Of a stretch of DNA of 7,746 bases, positions 7,201 to 7,746 are shown piece by piece. Within the stretch, counting starts at the first letter, position 1. The number at the start of each line of letters is the position of its first letter. A program made the translations under genes and the position numbers. Origin of the DNA: UMGS75 sp964507405 (GTDB lineage Bacteria; Bacillota_I; Bacilli_A; ML615J-28; CAG-313); the NCBI GenBank assembly GCA_964507405.1, contig CAZDPJ010000040.1:1-7746 (forward strand). The letters are read 5' to 3'. The notes below the pieces were generated by a model. The model ran no database searches. It saw only the letters and a program-made list of their open reading frames with translations, and was not told the origin of the DNA.

Positions 7201-7746
7201 TTAGTGTTTATTATGGGTTTAGCTTTATTAATAGTAAAGGTCATTGATAATGAACCAGTATAATTTTTCTTACCATTTATATAAATTATTCCTATACCAG
7301 CATTTATATTATTTGAATAACTTAATTCGTAATCATTGTTTTCTATTAATTCAACAGTTGTTGTATTTAATTTTGTACTTACCATACTAGGTTTAGGAGT
7401 TAATTTATTTCCTGAATATGTATATTCTTTATCTTCATTTGTTATTGTTGTATTAGAGTTTTTTAATTCAAATGGTTCTATATTTATTTTAAACTCAATT
7501 TTATCTGTTGTATTATTATTCCATTTTATTCCATACTCTATTGCAAAAGACTTAAATTCAACATTTAAAGTATATATTCCAACATTTTTACCAGAAGTTT
7601 CACCAGAAATTATTACTAAGTCTTCAGCATTATAGCTAGTTTCATTAATTATATAAATATCATTTTTATCAAATGATAAAGAAAAATCTTGAATTTCCCC
7701 ATTAAAGATAAATTTAGAATTAACAAGTTCAGGCTTTTGAACCGTT
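4257..7746 (-). CDS. Paralogous large surface/secreted protein with InlB-type repeats, 5' end missing
   Basis: The minus-strand frame is open from the right edge (first full codon at 7745-7743) to TAA at 4259-4257, giving 1162 visible residues. The ATG at 7385 is internal: the 120 residues before it contain a TVQKP module matching the start of the other gene, plus the first part of the next module. In visible numbering: 1-92 module A; 93-172 Ig-like module with SYSNNINAG at 142-150; 173-272 MBG/Ig-like module with the sequence FIPTDNNNYEV; 273-727 probable beta-solenoid, opening with a SIEHA motif and rich in NNG/NNS turns; 728-1063 four InlB B-repeat-like units ending at W803, W890, W983 and W1063 (FKGWYL, FGGWYT, FAGWYK); 1064-1162 C-terminal module. 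No sorting signal, membrane anchor or enzyme motif is visible. Localisation at or outside the cell surface, and a role in adhesion, are inferred from the repeat families. The signal peptide, if any, lies outside the window. Confidence 0.93.
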   Translation of the reverse strand, partial: TVQKPELVNSKFIFNGEIQDFSLSFDKNDIYIINETSYNAEDLVIISGETSGKNVGIYTLNVEFKSFAIEYGIKWNNNTTDKIEFKINIEPFELKNSNTTITNEDKEYTYSGNKLTPKPSMVSTKLNTTTVELIENNDYELSYSNNINAGIGIIYINGKKNYTGSLSMTFTINKAKPIINTKPIYKSIYEGELDDGSKPIISTEGSANTTGKFEFISFKNIDVIDGINYYYSKNGNSSSDGYPAEINYRFIPTDNNNYEVINDITSLLIKPVAYSGSIYYGSIEHAIKSVTNGVINIIADTNEKRRIRTNCIITSNQTLQFLYSTSTNIINSSTDYYPSEIDSWGNTLALDSTTYRKNLITVDDNIKIVNNGKIFIGGKISSGYGGDSPNSQTCSDYAEIRLSNNSIIENNSGGYLVVYGAIKNKTNHEGNVIINNGATLQIPFIVIEHRGGTIFTQIKLNMKGSAFNRFFFQNICSKTIINYGGIFRAFVSLYANNDSNSTTIKMVGNDNNYLINLKNNSYMVSEYNNETKVNKINFYGDFDLNSLTMDIVGNTLSTSDILFPISWYYHISLNKLDNSSMDATVNLNQNVKILPGAIVKICKNVKVKVNQLIVYDLFDDVAVGCNNLYPKDKGNGRLIVNGTLEISSKGKIGGLIETTENNAELIIANNASTSITSHEIKGKGILLADWNEYTRTCNIYLYTSAGTSITPSNATTTTYYSYNKGWVINSPISIKYNSNGGSDVENKSNLVLTKYGYIITNNDVPNINRDYYIFKGWYLDNNFEQKITVGDSIYTNITLYAKWEPINYTIEYYNKYNNNSTTEKITEPTNISSFNINTIKTSLTAPINGNYVFGGWYTDQSCLNEITLLEGSELINYLNADNKVLIYALWYPEGTKSYTITLVNPSDAPEKSNIEKIIKIVDDKYDWNDVLLPILGGEYNNNPLENIYFAGWYKTNEIVTNINSELFETTDNINYTLNLNARWIKKEITLTVDYDNGSELILLYYKGEIGDKISALSLPENKQSDANSSYGYRCDEFELTGLIDNKNGIWTINSFTPTVKAIWKKLIKVEIVSDTSFIGTGGGEVKKYSINNSTLIDYNNTIFVCKDDNLYIVINYNGDNSQSTKIDGADIINGNGTENNPYCFKITTNNNKITITIISRIL
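4557..5564 (-). repeat. Four InlB B-repeat-like units in the minus-strand protein
   Basis: Residues 728-1063, each unit ending in a Trp (W803 AKWEP, W890 ALWYP, W983 ARWIK, W1063 AIWKK). Unit 1 is canonical, with IKYNSNGG at the start, FKGWYLD in the middle and LYAKW at the end. Unit 2 carries FGGWYTD and unit 3 FAGWYKT. Unit 4 has a DYDNGSELI-type opening but no GW. The array has the same number of units and the same position as the array in the plus-strand paralogue. Confidence 0.85.
5565..6929 (-). other. Domain: probable right-handed beta-solenoid of the minus-strand protein
   Basis: Residues 273-727 of the visible protein. The region opens with YYGSIEHAI, followed by coils with NNG/NNS turns (KIVNNGKIFIGG, RLSNNSIIENN, VIINNGATLQI). 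TIINYGG starts at residue 479, LPG at 594-596 and IGGL at 652-655, matching the order in the plus-strand paralogue. A VYDLFDD segment follows the LPG block. The fold is inferred from the strand-turn periodicity. Overall sequence similarity to the paralogue is low apart from these blocks. Confidence 0.6.
7297..7322 (-). repeat. Inverted homologous patch, right copy (SYSNNINAG codons)
   Basis: Right-hand partner of the patch at 392-417, in opposite orientation and encoding residues 142-150 of the minus-strand protein. The two differ at two bases, one in a third codon position within the Ile codon and one in the third position of the Ala codon, so the encoded residues are identical. Similarity falls away quickly on both sides. 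Confidence 0.6.

Noticed and set aside
7383..7385. ATG as start of the minus-strand gene.
   Set aside because: The frame continues 120 codons to the right edge with a TVQKP module matching the other gene, and this ATG splits the Ig-like module.
7336..7635. A 99-codon plus-strand frame opposite the minus-strand gene.
   Set aside because: It is the antisense shadow of strongly supported coding sequence, with no ribosome binding site and no recognisable product.

Overview
The window is very A+T-rich (roughly a quarter G+C in the genes, lower between them). It holds only two protein genes, and both run off the window edges. They face each other: one on the plus strand (from the left edge to 3583) and one on the minus strand (from the right edge down to 4257). 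A 673-base non-coding gap separates their 3' ends. Every tryptophan in the roughly 2,355 codons is TGG and no TGA is read through, so the standard bacterial code fits better than the Mycoplasma code. The InlB-type repeats, the low G+C and the hairpin-plus-T-run terminators suggest a low-G+C Bacillota, perhaps a gut Bacilli or RF39-like lineage. No taxonomic marker gene is present, so this is inference.

Both genes encode large, repetitive, Asn/Thr/Ser/Ile-rich proteins of the extracellular or surface type, and they are paralogues with the same domain order. From the visible N-terminal side this is: (A) a module opening with TVxKP and resembling the 'YNGKEQT ... NAGTY ... WTI' repeats of bacterial surface proteins; (B) an Ig-like module with the signature SYSNNINAG; (C) a more divergent MBG/Ig-like module; (D) a long asparagine- and glycine-rich region that looks like a right-handed beta-solenoid of about 460 residues; (E) four InlB B-repeat-like (Listeria-Bacteroides repeat) units with the F-x-GW...(A/L)xW pattern; (F) a C-terminal module of about 99 residues with no LPXTG signal and no membrane anchor. 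The visible parts are 1193 and 1162 residues. Landmark residues stay within a few positions of each other for the first 480 residues. Neither true start codon is visible, so signal peptides cannot be judged.

The gap (3584-4256) holds a strong hairpin flanked by an A-run and a T-run at 3737-3776, which can terminate transcription from both sides. A second hairpin at 3955-3984 is oriented for the minus-strand gene. The rest is almost pure A/T with no supportable gene, tRNA or promoter. No mobile element, CRISPR array or RNA gene was found.

The points most worth a second look are the mirror-image arrangement of two collinear paralogues with in-frame inverted homology (a possible source of chimeric surface proteins), the shared solenoid domain, and the shared C-terminal module of unknown function.
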